Shown one piece after another: positions 32,991-44,394 of a stretch of 64,000 nt of DNA (positions are counted from its first letter, which is position 1; every line of letters starts with the position of its first letter). The stretch covers positions 1,727,060-1,791,059 of the forward strand of contig JAJEKV010000058.1 in the NCBI GenBank assembly GCA_021234155.1. The letters are read 5' to 3'. The notes beneath the pieces were generated by a model. That model searched no databases. It was not told the origin of the DNA and saw nothing but the letters and a program-made list of their open reading frames with translations. A program made the position numbers and the translations under genes. Source of the DNA: Isoetes taiwanensis. Lineage: Eukaryota; Streptophyta; Lycopodiopsida; Isoetales; Isoetaceae.

Positions 32991-34985
32991 AAAGGAGACA
33001 GCTCAATATTAAATGCCCCTGGTAGAAAAATGGTCAGAAAGCTGCAGCTCTATGAATGCGAGACGAAACAACTGGTATGGGCACTGTAGATGCACTGTTT
33101 CACGTGAAAGATATCAAACCAATCGAATGATTCAGAGGTCATGTGAGAATGGACAAGGGAACAAAATGATAGAAATCAAGGTTAGGGTCAAGAACAAAGC
33201 AGTAAAAATCAAAGTAAACTGACATGGAGATCGAATACTGGCAAAAGGATTTGGATGGATACACACGAAACATGTAAAGGGACAAAGTCAAAGTCGAGAA
33301 TCGCCACTCTAGGTCAAGATTGAGATCATATCAAGAACACAGTGAATGTCAAGGCCACATAGCGGGAGAAGTTCGAAAAAGTTATAAAAATGAAAAATAC
33401 CCATGAAAATTGGGAATGTAACACCCTAATCCAATTCACATACATGATCGCCGAACATAAAGTAAAAGAGGTAAGGGTATATGCTAAATGAAAAATGAAA
33501 ACATAGTGACATATTGTTAGTAGAGAAATCCGTCAACAAAGCCAAATGCAAATAGAAAACTGCAAATAGCATAACTTGCCCTCTAAGGTATCGAAACAAG
33601 CTTATAACAACATTTGGCAACCCTTCAAAAAAACGATGAACTTGAAAACAAAAGATGAGATGGCTGCTCCTAACACTGTGAGTCTCAACATTAAAAACTA
33701 AATAACAAACTGTGGAAATGGAAAAACCCAGCATAAGGCTAAAACTCTGTAACCAAATTGTAAAAACCATGTGGGCAGATAATGTTCTGACATGATTAAT
33801 AACAATTCCAAGAAACCTTGGGTTAGAAATGATGAATGCACAGCAAGAAATGAAGCCACAAAGGCTGAAACAATATCAAGGGGTCATCAACTGCTAAAAT
33901 GGCATGTTGAATTATACTTTCATAGAAATGCATCGCAATTTTACCAGACCTTTGTGAGCGTAACCCAACTAGAAATACTAAGGAAATGATAGCATAGGAA
34001 GCTACTAGGAACAAATGAGTATGTTATCGTAGCAAACGGACTAAGCAAAAATCAAGTCCCAAGAAGTGTACGGGACAAGCAAGTCAATTCCAGTAAGTGA
34101 AGTCCCAAGGATTGCGAGCGGCTAAGCAAGTTAAACAATGCAGTGAATTACATGGTGACAATATGAGCGCAAATCAAACCACTAGACCTTTGGCACAAGA
34201 AGGCCATTTACATTATCCCAACAAGGGGCATTATTAGCAGATAGGCATGAGGTCAGTAAGCAAAGTACAAGGGATTTGTTAGAATGGTAAGTAAAGGTCA
34301 ATCGATTTGTTAGAAGTAATTGTCAACCAGTATTAGAAATTAATATTGTGTGAGGATCTGGCATATTGTGAACAAAAGTTGTGGTACTTTATTTTGAACG
34401 AATCTGTGCCAAGGTGTAGCAGAAGAATATGGGGAACTGAACAAGATCAAGAGAAATAACGACTAGGCCAGCGAACAATAGGCGGGGCATACTAGGTCTC
34501 AAAAGAAAATGATGGGATGCGCATGTTGTGTGTATTTTAGTATAGATGTCAGGGTGAAATGCGAAGCCAGTCCTAAATGCTGATAACATCTCACATGCAA
34601 GTCGCACAAGAAAACGAATCTGTGGTAACCTTGATAAACGTAAGGAAGTCGTGTGCAAGAACACCATAAGGACGCCCCAAAATAAACTCAACATAGCACT
34701 ATAATTGGATAAGAACATTGTAATGAACGTTAGCATCAAAACATGAAACGTGTACGAATAAAAGAATAACGAAAGCAAGAACAACTCAGATAAAATAATT
34801 CAAACTAACATACCCCAAAGGCAAGGTGTGCCATCAAGATGCCTGGAGGGCACAAGCCGCACTCCTGCAAATCTAAATCACAAAATGGAGGCATGAAACC
34901 AACGAATAAAGATGAGCTGATAGAATGGTTGAATCAGGAAAATGGAGGCAGATAACCAAGTAATGAAGCTTGGCTAAAAGAATGT
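31521..34985. other. 3.5 kb without recognisable genes
   Basis: AT-rich, with long-range degenerate repeats such as AAGCCAAATAGC/AAGCCGAGTATG phrases, GGAGGTTAGCCATATGG-like motifs (30,832 and 32,187) and 'GTCAAGGT' clusters. A tract of about 17 A at 32,952 followed by (GA)n to 32,990 may be the tail of an unrecognised retroelement. ORFs up to 131 codons (34,389-34,784, minus) are Phe/Leu-rich artefacts of the AT content. Confidence 0.4.
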
Positions 34986-34989
34986 TAGA

Positions 34990-35608
34990 AAATGGTTGGG
35001 TCCATGTGTTGGGCTAAGGAAAGCCCATCGTAGGCATAGCAAGGCGGGGAGTATTCCGCTACATATACCTATAGTCCCTCAGGGTGATGTGGTGGTGCAG
35101 GTTTGGAAGGTTCATCCAGATGTTGTATCTTCTTGTTTTGTGCGGTCTTGTTACCGGGTGTTGGCTATTCATGACACTCACGCCCCCGCCAAAGTGGTCT
35201 CTGCGGCTTCCGGTTCTCGATGGCTTCGGTTTGGGCGTGGACATGGAGCTCACTTCCCCACCGAAGGTTCGGGGTGCTTATGTGGCGGTGGTGCACCGTC
35301 TCTCGGGTGAATGTCCTTGTGAGTCAGTTTAGGCCGGGTGTGAGCCCTCTTTGCCCTTGTTGTGGCCTTCATCGTGAGACTGTGGAGCATTGTCTGGTTT
35401 TATGCCCTCATTTGCAGGTTGCCTGGGATTGGGTCAGGGCTCTGTTTCGGTGAGATTGAATAGCCAACAATTCTTGCTTCATGTGTATCTGGTGTTTGGC
35501 CTTTCGACGCAGCAAGCCTTGCATCCGTGCGTGGCTTGGTTGGTGTGGTTGATTTAGAAGCGGCGGCGGTTGTGGATCTTTCAAGGGATTCAGCAGCCTG
35601 CAGCCTCT
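34990..35608 (+). pseudogene. LINE ORF2 C-terminus, left part of a split copy
   Basis: Plus-strand LINE remnant, 5'-truncated near 34,990. The frames contain SPLCPCCGLHRETVEHCLVL then CPHLQVAWDWV, the zinc-finger RVT end of ORF2 (C-x2-C...H...C), and near 35,545-35,608 AWLVWLI, a stop, then KRRRLWIFQGIQQPAAS. The ORF stops being LINE-like exactly at 35,608 and resumes at 60,085 (RLRYKLFQSFLVFPGL...). Two frameshifts precede the split, so the LINE was already decaying or has indels. Confidence 0.8.
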
Positions 35609-35638
35609 AACAAGGTTTAAAATGAAACGCACTTATTT
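35609..35638 (+). repeat. left terminal inverted repeat
   Basis: Matches the complement of 60,051-60,080 at 29 of 30 positions. The repeat's AAACGCACTT is followed within 10 bp by its own complement AAGTGCGTTT, so the left end can fold into a hairpin. Confidence 0.85.
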
Positions 35639-38600
35639 AAGAAGTGCGTTTGAAAGATTCCTTTTGAAAATTTATAAAATTCTAAAATCCCTCTAAAAAG
35701 GGCCCTTTTATTACCATTAGTCCAAAGATTTATAAAATTGCTCGTGAAAACGACATTTTAAAGAAGACTTAGTATTAAGGAAAAACACAAAACAAAAAAA
35801 TCCCATTTTAGAGGGGAAAGAACTACAATGAAATTCAAAGATTTACTATGGGGCAAATTCAGTATGAAGAAATTAGATGCTTTTGTACCTTGTCCCCTCG
35901 AAAACTTTTATATTAATTTGTTTTAGAAGACAAGAAATTTGTTATTTCACAACCATTTTTGCTAAACATCCTAATGGACCTTAAAACACATTGGGAGGCA
36001 TTGAACAAACTTCTTGAATGACAAACCATTGTTTTTGCATCACATAGTATTATAAATGCCAATACATCCACGATATCTTGTAGCTAAAATCAAGTTTTAG
36101 TTGATGATGCAAGATAAATTTATACCGGGATACACAAGTTGAAGTAATGAAGCCCCGTGATTACATGCCCTCCTTTTTATTCTGAGATGTATTTTTGAAC
36201 ACACATGTCTTTCTACAACATGATGATGCTCGAAAGATAGTCAATCTCTTTAGTAATGTTGAGCATATTCATCACAATTACGTCATCCTGTAAAGCAAAG
36301 GGCACCATGCACATTTCTCCGGCAAAGAAGTATTAGATGCATACCCTTTCCTATATATTTGCAAATAAATAGGTAAACTTACGAGGGGTTTCTACTCCTC
36401 GCACCCCTCTGGATAAACCATGTAGTTTCCTTTTAGGTCAAATACCTGTGTCACCATAACATTTTGGAGTTCTTTGCCTTTAGTAGCAATTTTTGAGCTA
36501 CCTGAAGTGAAGTTCGCATGTATATAGAGAAAAAAAAGTAGAAATAACAACATGATTCGACTACTTTATGCTCTAACATTGCATTACAAGCTTAGAAAAT
36601 TTAGAACAGTTTTAGAACTTTTTAGACTAAAAAACCAAGAAAAGTGTGTAAAATTATCCCTTATGTATGTTACTTTAGTAGTTTTCAGTTGCCAAACCCT
36701 TTGGCGAGCAAGAAAGACCCCAAAAGATTTTACACGATATATATTTTGCCTCTGGACTGCATATATATATACATATACTAGTAATGGTGCCCAGCGTTGC
36801 TGGGCATACTTTGGGAGGTTGTAAATGTTTTAGCCACAATGAGAAAAGTGTGCAGTATATTTGTACCTTTTTATTATAACGAAAACTTTCCAAAGGTTTA
36901 AGAACGTTTAAGAAGCCTATCTCCTTCATGTTAGATGGTTTTGCATCAGTATCTCTGAGAGCTTTGAGTAGAACATTGTGATGCTTGTTCTTAGCAATTT
37001 TGAGTGGAAGTAAAATGTTAATCTATGCAGGTTTGAGGTGAGGTTATAGTCAAAGTCTCTGTGAGGTGGCGAGGAGTTCAAGGTGTATTCTTGAGTATCT
37101 CTACCAAGTCTTGATCGAATCACAGTTGTTGGCTCCGCATATGTTGGTCATCACTCTCGGCTTTACGCTTGTTGCTCTTGATCTCCGGTTGTTCGTCTTC
37201 TTGATTGTGATAGGACAACATGACATACATTGTCCAATATCAATCCCTACGGACCTATAGATTGTTGATAAATAACTCAAGTTTTGCTATGTATTTTGTT
37301 GTATGTATTTCGTTGTTTGTGATGTATATCTTGGCTTTTCTTTTCTCGTAATTTTTGTACAAAGGATAAAAATGAATGGGTGCCAAGAATATGCATTTGG
37401 ATTCGTCCATTTAGATGTTGGCAAAGTATAGCTTGAAATGCATTCAATTGTGGGAGGGTGATGTCTGGGCATTCATCTAAGTTCACATCGAATGACGTCA
37501 TTGAACCATGTAAATCATCGATTGATTGCTCCAATTGAGAATGTGTTGGAGCACATCGTGCAGATCATTTTTGTAGGCATCGTAAAACAAAAGCATGATG
37601 TTAAATTGATACATTTTCTTGGATGCATCAGAAAATATGTCTTACCTAGGGTTGATAATGATGCCAAGATTTTTGGTACCTAAGTTGTGTTCATTATTGT
37701 CTTCCATCTTTGGCCTAAGATACAGCTAGGACCTAGATCCTCTGCAAATATAAGGCTTGGAGGTCGTATATAAGGGGCAAAAAAAGGCAGTAGGTGAAAA
37801 GGTTAAAAAGGCAATGAACATTAGAGAGAAAGTTCTTTAAGAAGGAAGCCTTTTTATCCACATCACATCATTCCACCCTTTCTTTTCATACGATCTAACA
37901 AATTTACCTATTTCCCGATCTAACAAATTTTTCTATTTCCTTCTCTATATGATGATCTAACAAATTTGTCTATTTCCTTCTCTATATGATGATATATTTT
38001 GCAACACTACTAATAGCTGCTAAATTAATCAAGGGTAGTTGTAGTTGTTGGAAAATTATTGAAGTATAATGTTGTAGTTGTTGGAAAAGAACATGGCATT
38101 GGAAAAGGACATTGAAATACAATTAAATATTTAAATGTAAAATTGTAATTGTTGGAAAAGAACATGGCAATGTAGTTGAATATGTAGATCAACTGCAATC
38201 ATTTGTTTGCCACCTTGCATAATTCTTGTAGTTCTAAGCATTCTATAAATCTACCCCAATATAGCATTCCCTCCATGCAAAGAGATCTTTTCCGATTAAA
38301 TTTAACCAAAGCACGCCAATAAAACAAATTGAGGAACGGTCAATTTCCAAGGAGAAGTTTTTAAATTCTCATTACCATTTTGCAACCTAGATTTGCTAGA
38401 GAAGGGCCATGGTTTTAGAAAATAATGCAAGCTTGAGTACGATGTATAAGGAATGGCGAAAAACCATGCATATATGGGCCTTCATATTCATATTCTCCAC
38501 TTTCATGTTATGTTGATAACCTAGACACATACAAATTCACCTATATTAACAAAAGCAATTATGCCACACCACCTGCATCAAATTATTCTATATTGTTCTT

Positions 38601-39440
38601 GACTTAAATACCAAATTGTTCATAAACAGTGAAGCTAAGAGTGGGGGTGGTTAATTAGTGCTGCAGGATAATGTTCTCCAACTCGATACCAACCTTTTTA
38701 TCAAACTTCTTTAATATTTTACATATTCCGGTTGTTCAATTCAAGATAATGTATAAGCATTAGGAGTTCCCTCCCAATTTTACCTATCTGAGGAAGTAGA
38801 AAGGACTATAAAAAGCTGGTAAACTCAAGGAAACTTATTGAGAATAACTTCTTCGAAATATCCACAGTTGTATAAATATCCACCGGTTGGAGTGAAACAC
38901 GTATTCTTCAAAGATATCGAGGGATTTATTTGGGTTTTTCAGCAATCATTACATGCCTTTAATAATGCCTCTTCATGTCTCTCAATAAGATGTTGTAACT
39001 ACTTACGGGCAAGGGTCCTTTTTGTATCAAGAAAAGGACAACTTTTATACGATAAAAGGAGACTATAAAAATTGAACCAAGCCATGGCGCTACAACATGT
39101 AACAATGCACTTTGGAGGCAGAACTCCAAAGGCGGGGATCGTCCAGTATATACGCCATGGAGCAAATTCTAAATAAAAGAAAACAAATATTTTGAACAAA
39201 TGAGCAAGATCCCAATGCTAGACTCATGGGCATGATTTCACGATCATACCTTTAAAGTTGAGTGTTATCAAATCTTCTTTTACCGTCGGAAAAAGGACTC
39301 TTACTAATTTACGTCTTGGCAATCACGGAAGGAGTAAAAGGTATATTAGAGCTAAGGAACAAACGGTAGAAAATTTACAAAATATGATATCCTTCCTCAT
39401 CTGAGCTTAAGAGCTTAATTTCTGGTGTAAAGTACTTACA
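35639..39440. other. left arm of the 24.5-kb element, no recognisable gene
   Basis: AT-rich. It includes a short hairpin TGCCCAGCGTTGCTGGGCA (36,788-36,806), a threefold repeat of GATCTAACAAATTT (37,888-37,965) and GTTGTTGGAAAA repeats (38,045-38,160). ORFs up to 90 codons show no known domain. No transposase signature was found on either strand by reading. Confidence 0.45.
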
Positions 39441-39719
39441 TCAAATTGCCCATGCAAAGGTTTGGAAATTCGATGCCCTTCATTGAGTAAACTTCAAGTT
39501 ATCTTTGTCATTATAATAAAGCTGAAAGCCGAATCAATCAGGTCAAAACTTCACTTCAAACAAAGCCATGCCACAACTCAGCCACAATAAACTTCTGGCT
39601 CTTGAGACAAACATGCGAAATTTTGCAGCAAACTCCTCGATCTGGCTGAAGACTACAGGCATAAATCGAATTTCTTGAATCGATCTTTGGAAAGACGAGT
39701 TTGTTGAAACCCGACTTTC

Positions 39720-40360
39720 TTTGAAGCCAAACATGCACACACGGAGGTCATTACAGGCGGTGTGCCGGTTATCATTAACGGTGCCTTGCATTTTGTGCAA
39801 TCAATCTTAAGTGCTTTGTTCTTAAAAATTGTTTCTATCCTTTAAAAGATGTGCCTCATCCATAACCACACAGCTCAATTCCATTTCCTCAACATACTAC
39901 GGTCCTCTTTTGAGGATGCATCAGCATACCTTTCAAACTTTAGAGAAATACTAATCAGCTAAATATATGATGCATAAAATACTGCGTCTCTCAAATTGTG
40001 AATAAGCGGCGGCGGTACATGAAATGGTGCTTTGGTTGGTGAGTCTTAGCGACATATTGCAAATCTTCTTTTTGCTGACATCCGATTAAGCGCCATGGAA
40101 TAGTACCACATCAAAAGAAGGACACCATTTCTCTAGTTCCCTTTGCCGGCGTTTTCAAGCACAGATGCTTTGGGCGACAATTAAATGAGGACCGAGGATC
40201 TCCTTCCGGATGTTGGAGGAGGGCTAGAAATGCAAGAGCCTAACAAAAAAAAACGTGACTTAAGTTATACAATGCTAACGGCAGTAACTTCTAGATGAAC
40301 CAAACAAAGTGAATTCACGAATTTGTCTTTCCAAGGCCCATCTCATCCGCAAGAATGGTC
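39720..40360 (-). pseudogene. SNF2-family helicase fragment, CHR19/SMARCAD1-like
   Basis: A decayed, intron-containing fragment of a chromatin-remodelling ATPase. An acceptor CTTACAG at 40,366-40,360 precedes the exon TILADEMGLGKT (helicase motif I, 40,319-40,359). After an intron with a TTTTTTTGTTAG acceptor, the next exon begins ALAFLALLQHPEGDP, then in another frame GPHLIVA, then RRQRELEKWCPSFDVVLFHG (motif Ia). Further down come AYSQFERRS, VVMDEAHLLKD (motif II, 39,837-39,866) and TGTP (motif III, about 39,757-39,770). The phrasing fits the plant CHR19/ETL1 group. Frameshifts and stops show it is non-functional. Probably captured by the transposon. Confidence 0.85.
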
Positions 40361-40877
40361 TGTAAGAAAAAGAAAAATCTCATGTCGAGAACGTTCTAAG
40401 GCAAAGACCAATTCGAACAACACAAAAACATCGAGATTGAGGTCGCGAAGAGCTTCATAAGATGACAAATACCTCACGCAACATTCTTCGAGCTCTACAA
40501 TTCCGGTATGCGCACAAACATCTCACGAACCAAAGCGCTTCAAATTTCCGGCCGTCTTGGACCTAAATATTACATGCGCTTTTTATCTCTTCAAGCTGGC
40601 GAGAAGATTGATTCGAGCTTGATAAGAACATTGGCGGTCAGTGCGGGCGGGCGACTAAATCTGCTTGAAGAAGATTTACGCAACACGGCGCCATGCCCTC
40701 GGAGATGCCGTAAACGGAGATGCCCTAAATCCCCTAAATCGCATCTGAGAAGAAAGGATATTTCGGCGTGAAAATATTAATCAAATCTTGGCCGTCGAAA
40801 GTTTTAGGGTTTTATGCGACATACACTAAAACTTTATAATAAAGGATATATAAAAGTCTTATATATATATACAATTA
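40361..40877. other. possible further exons of the helicase fragment
   Basis: Moderately GC-rich sequence (40,500-40,760), unlike the rest of the arm, which could hold upstream minus-strand coding sequence of the captured gene. I see no helicase motif here. An 87-codon plus-strand ORF (40,508-40,771) is probably its shadow. Confidence 0.3.
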
Positions 40878-40920
40878 GGTATAAATTTATACCGTTTCTC
40901 CGTATAGATTTATACCGCAA
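40878..40920. repeat. left copies of the 16-bp palindrome
   Basis: GGTATAAATTTATACC (a perfect palindrome) at 40,878-40,893 and a variant CGTATAGATTTATACCG at 40,901-40,917. The same motif is arrayed on the other side of the tandem units at 59,241-59,513. Confidence 0.75.
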
Positions 40921-40938
40921 AGAGTTCTCTTTTCTTGT

Positions 40939-40941
<3 letters not shown>

Positions 40942-41016
<75 letters not shown>
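40942..41016. repeat. (TA)n microsatellite before unit 1
   Basis: About 37 TA dinucleotides ending in CATATAATATTA, the start of the tandem unit. Each unit boundary carries (TA)n. Confidence 0.95.
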
Positions 41017-41023
<7 letters not shown>

Positions 41024-41902
41024 TATTAGCAGATGGCCTCAATTTAGGCGGAGAGAGCAAATGGAGAAGCGGCAAAATTCAATGCAAGAGCATGGCACGA
41101 GTATAATCTAGCGAAATAGACCCACCATATGGCATAGTAAAGAACACCTTGGCACATGGACATGGGAAAATAGCACCAGGAGGGTGAGAATATAACCTAG
41201 CAGGTTATTTATGCATAGTAAATTCTTTTTGATAGCATGCAAAAGGGTCACCACATGAAGAAGGTGCTCAGCAAACATAAGGTGGTCAAATAGACCAGAG
41301 TAACTGTTTATTTAATGAACAGGCCTTTGGAGGTAAGGATGAAACTAATGAGATGGATCAATAGGATGGAACAATGCCAACACCCACTAGGTGGGGTCAA
41401 GTTGGGAGATGGACCATGGGTAGACCCAAACCAAGCTACCATTGGAGCTACAGGAAGTGGAAAAGTAATAATCGAAGGCACAAAATGCTAACTTTTAAGT
41501 TAGCACAATGGTAGAATAATAATGGGACATTAATATAAGGTAATTATTATTTGAGCACCTAAGTATTAACATTTGTGTACAGGGTTACCTAAACGGGAGA
41601 TTATCTAAAGGATATGAATGACACCGAGCAGGTTAAGTGGTAGTACAAAGCCATTGGTTGAAAAAGAGGCGCAATAAACAATAACAAAATATATCTGCTG
41701 GGGGTTCGGAACCCCTTAGGTATAATAAAAGTTATACATGTAAAATGAAAAAGGAATAACACAAAATATGAAGGCTTAGACCAAAGCGTGAAGCGGTAGT
41801 TTTTTGGTTTTAGGGTTCTAAAAACAGGGGCGCCGAATCCGGCAACGGTGATCCGGAAAGTACTGCTCCAAGCTGGAGAACAAATAACAGGGAATATCTG
41901 CA

Positions 41903-42470
41903 ATGATGGAGCGGCATGGAGCTAAAAGCATAATGGATTTTCCGCCACATTTGGATAAAAGGTTAGCATGCAAAGCGGATTATGTAGCAAATGATCAAAA
42001 GCGGATGCAAAGAAAATAGAGGCAAAGCCATTTTCGATGGAACACGGCCATTTAAATTGGAAACCCGGCCCGGGGAAGGCGAAAAAATGCATAGTAGAAA
42101 TACGGCGATGGGTAACAAAAGAAAAACTTACAGGCGGAAGGAGGAGGCGCCCAAATTCTTGGAGATGTCCAAGAACAAGCATACCGAGGCGGGATATGAT
42201 AAATCGATCAATGGGGCGGGCTTAAACACAGCGCTTTGTGCAAGAAGGAAGCTGAAAATCCGGCCCGACCAAGTAAAAATTCTTAGAGAATGTGGTGGAG
42301 AAATCTGGTTTAGCAATGCCCCAAAGCAGCAAAGAAAGCGAAGGAATTGGCATATACATCAGCAAAAACACCGGGGGGGTAGTGACATGCAAGGAGGAGG
42401 ACCAAGTAACAATGCGTGCTTGAGACTCCATGGAGGCTTTTCGAGGTTTTGTTGGACAAGGGCGACTCGG
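41903..42470 (+). pseudogene. upstream ORF of unit 1, unidentified
   Basis: Begins with Met-Met-Glu-Arg-His at 41,903 (DFPPHLDKRLACKADYVAND follows shortly). It then passes through several frames that rejoin with copy 3, where 57,155-57,415 stays open for 86 codons (SKNKHTRQDMINLINGAG; KKRIGIYISKKHGVVTC). Lys-rich, no family recognised. In copy 1 the frame changes coincide with CAG/CTG positions that read correctly in copy 3, so breaks here may be base-calling errors. Confidence 0.4.
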
Positions 42471-44394
42471 CGAGGAGATAAGCGGCTTAATCGAGGTTTA
42501 TTTAGAGTAGATTCTAAGATTAAATTGCCAAAGCGGCAAAAGTATGGATATCTAAACTTAGCGAAATTTGGATAATGGCGGATTATCGATTGAAGGAGGC
42601 GATTGGAGGTTTGTTTTCTTTGTAATAAATATGGCGGAGAACATATTAGTAATAGGCTGTAATTTCGGTAAAGGCATGAAAACGATAAAAGTAGGAATTA
42701 AGATGAAAACGGAAATGCTAGGAAATAATGTAAATATGAAGTCAATGAAATAAAAGATAATGCATGCAGATCAGACTAGGAAAATAATATTTAAAGCAGA
42801 TTTGGCTTGGAAAATTTACGTAGATGTGATGGATTGTCAAGTATTCTATACTAATATATGTTTGGTGAAGGGCGAAAAGCCAAGCAGGGCCCAGCTTACC
42901 TGTTAACCCTTTCCCTATTACCAAGTATATTGCTAATATGGGTTTGGTTGGTTACAGGTAACCAGCTCTGCTTCTCCAACTCTTTCTGGTTTTGGATACA
43001 AGGAAGCTAGTGCACAAAAAGAAGAACTATGATCTAGACATATGAGCTGGGCAGCATTGACAGAATTTTTCGTATTCGTTATGCATATTGTCTTGCAAAA
43101 AACAAAGGTAACAATGCTTTTTGCATAATTTTGGATGCTGGTACATGATCCATAAGTTTGAACAATGGATTACAATATGGATGCTCTGAATTATGTAAGT
43201 GCCTTTCAGCTGATGGGTAGCCTGAATAGGACTAAAACGCAACAAGTAGTAATGGAGATGTTATCGTTTCTGAAATTTTATGAATTCTTTAAATAGGTTG
43301 CAGAAGTTTATGAATGCTCTCTATTGGGGTTAGTTTAAGCTTCTTAAAGTTTAACATAAAAGGAAATAAAGGCCCGATTGAAATGGTAGCGGCTTAAACA
43401 TAAAAGCGACCTTAAGTTAATCTTTGTTAGTGGCGGGGCAATAATATAGGATAATAGTAGTGGAGTGCGTCTCTAAAGGGACTCATTGCATGATTGTGGT
43501 GATATAGATATTGACAAATGGTAAAAATGTAAGGATGTAGGAATGATGGAGAATGAGAACATATGGAATCACTAGAACATAAGTCTTATTTGGGATAAAA
43601 ATGCATAAATAATGATGTGGAAGATAATAAGAGCAAATTACGAGGGGTAAAATCTGGTTAAGAAATAGCTAGGCTAAAGGTTGTAAACTAGGCTTTGAAG
43701 GTTATATTTAAGCAAAATAGTATTACTATGACTAGAAGAAGGATGGTGTATATATAGACTAAATATGCGTCTGAGGAAAGTTTGAATCACTAGAGGACAA
43801 TTAGCAGCTATGGTTCAAGAAATTGGTTGAAGAATTTAATCTTGAAAGGGGAAACATGTAGCAAAGGAGTAAATGGTAATTAAAAGCAAAAGGTCAAAGA
43901 CTTGGATAAAGAGCATATGTCTAAAATAGGGAAACATGAAAGAAGGAGATTAGACTTAAATAAGCATAAAGTAAAGGCCTAATTTAGAAAAATGGTCCCC
44001 AAGGTCCCCGACCTTTGGTGGGGGCCGAAATACTTGACCAAGGCTTTTGGCTTTGGAAAAGGAAAGGATAAATATATTCGATGATTTCGGGATAATAGTT
44101 TAACTATTATGGCCTTGGGGATTCAATTGGTATTATGCTGTGGTATGGTTAAAATATTTAAAGTAGATACTGATAAGCTCAAAACAGTATAATGGTGTAA
44201 ATCAAAGGATTCTAACTGCAGGAAGTTTACTGTGTAGCAGGAAGGCAGCAATGTAATCATACAGAATGATAAGGATGAGATGCTGGGAGAATGCCAAGTA
44301 TCTCCATACTACTCAAATGGTATCTTGATTTGATAGCCAATGGCTATGGAAACTCGAGGATCGAGCCACCAAACAAAAGCGGTTCAAATTGTCC

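Noticed and set aside
34389-34784. 131-codon minus-strand ORF with hydrophobic segments, like a membrane protein
   Set aside because: Phe/Leu content follows from the local AT-rich composition; no start context, neighbours or motif support.
40814-41075. ORFs of alternating Tyr/Ile at the (TA)n tracts (also 58,954-59,339)
   Set aside because: They are translations of the dinucleotide repeat on both strands, not genes.
41698-41725. tRNA-like T-arm GGTTCGGAACC in each unit
   Set aside because: It is a simple hairpin (GGGGTTC/GAACCCC) without cloverleaf context.
41800-41830. Telomere-like TTTAGGG in the RT unit, of interest because endonuclease-lacking Penelope-like elements sit at telomeres
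   Set aside because: Only a single TTTAGGG occurs per place (also near 40,805); no tandem array, so it is expected by chance.
43200-43240. Hammerhead-ribozyme-like CTGATGGGTAGCC...TGAATAGGAC in the units
   Set aside because: The core does not match CUGAUGA and GAAA; a covariance-model search would be needed and I would expect it to fail.
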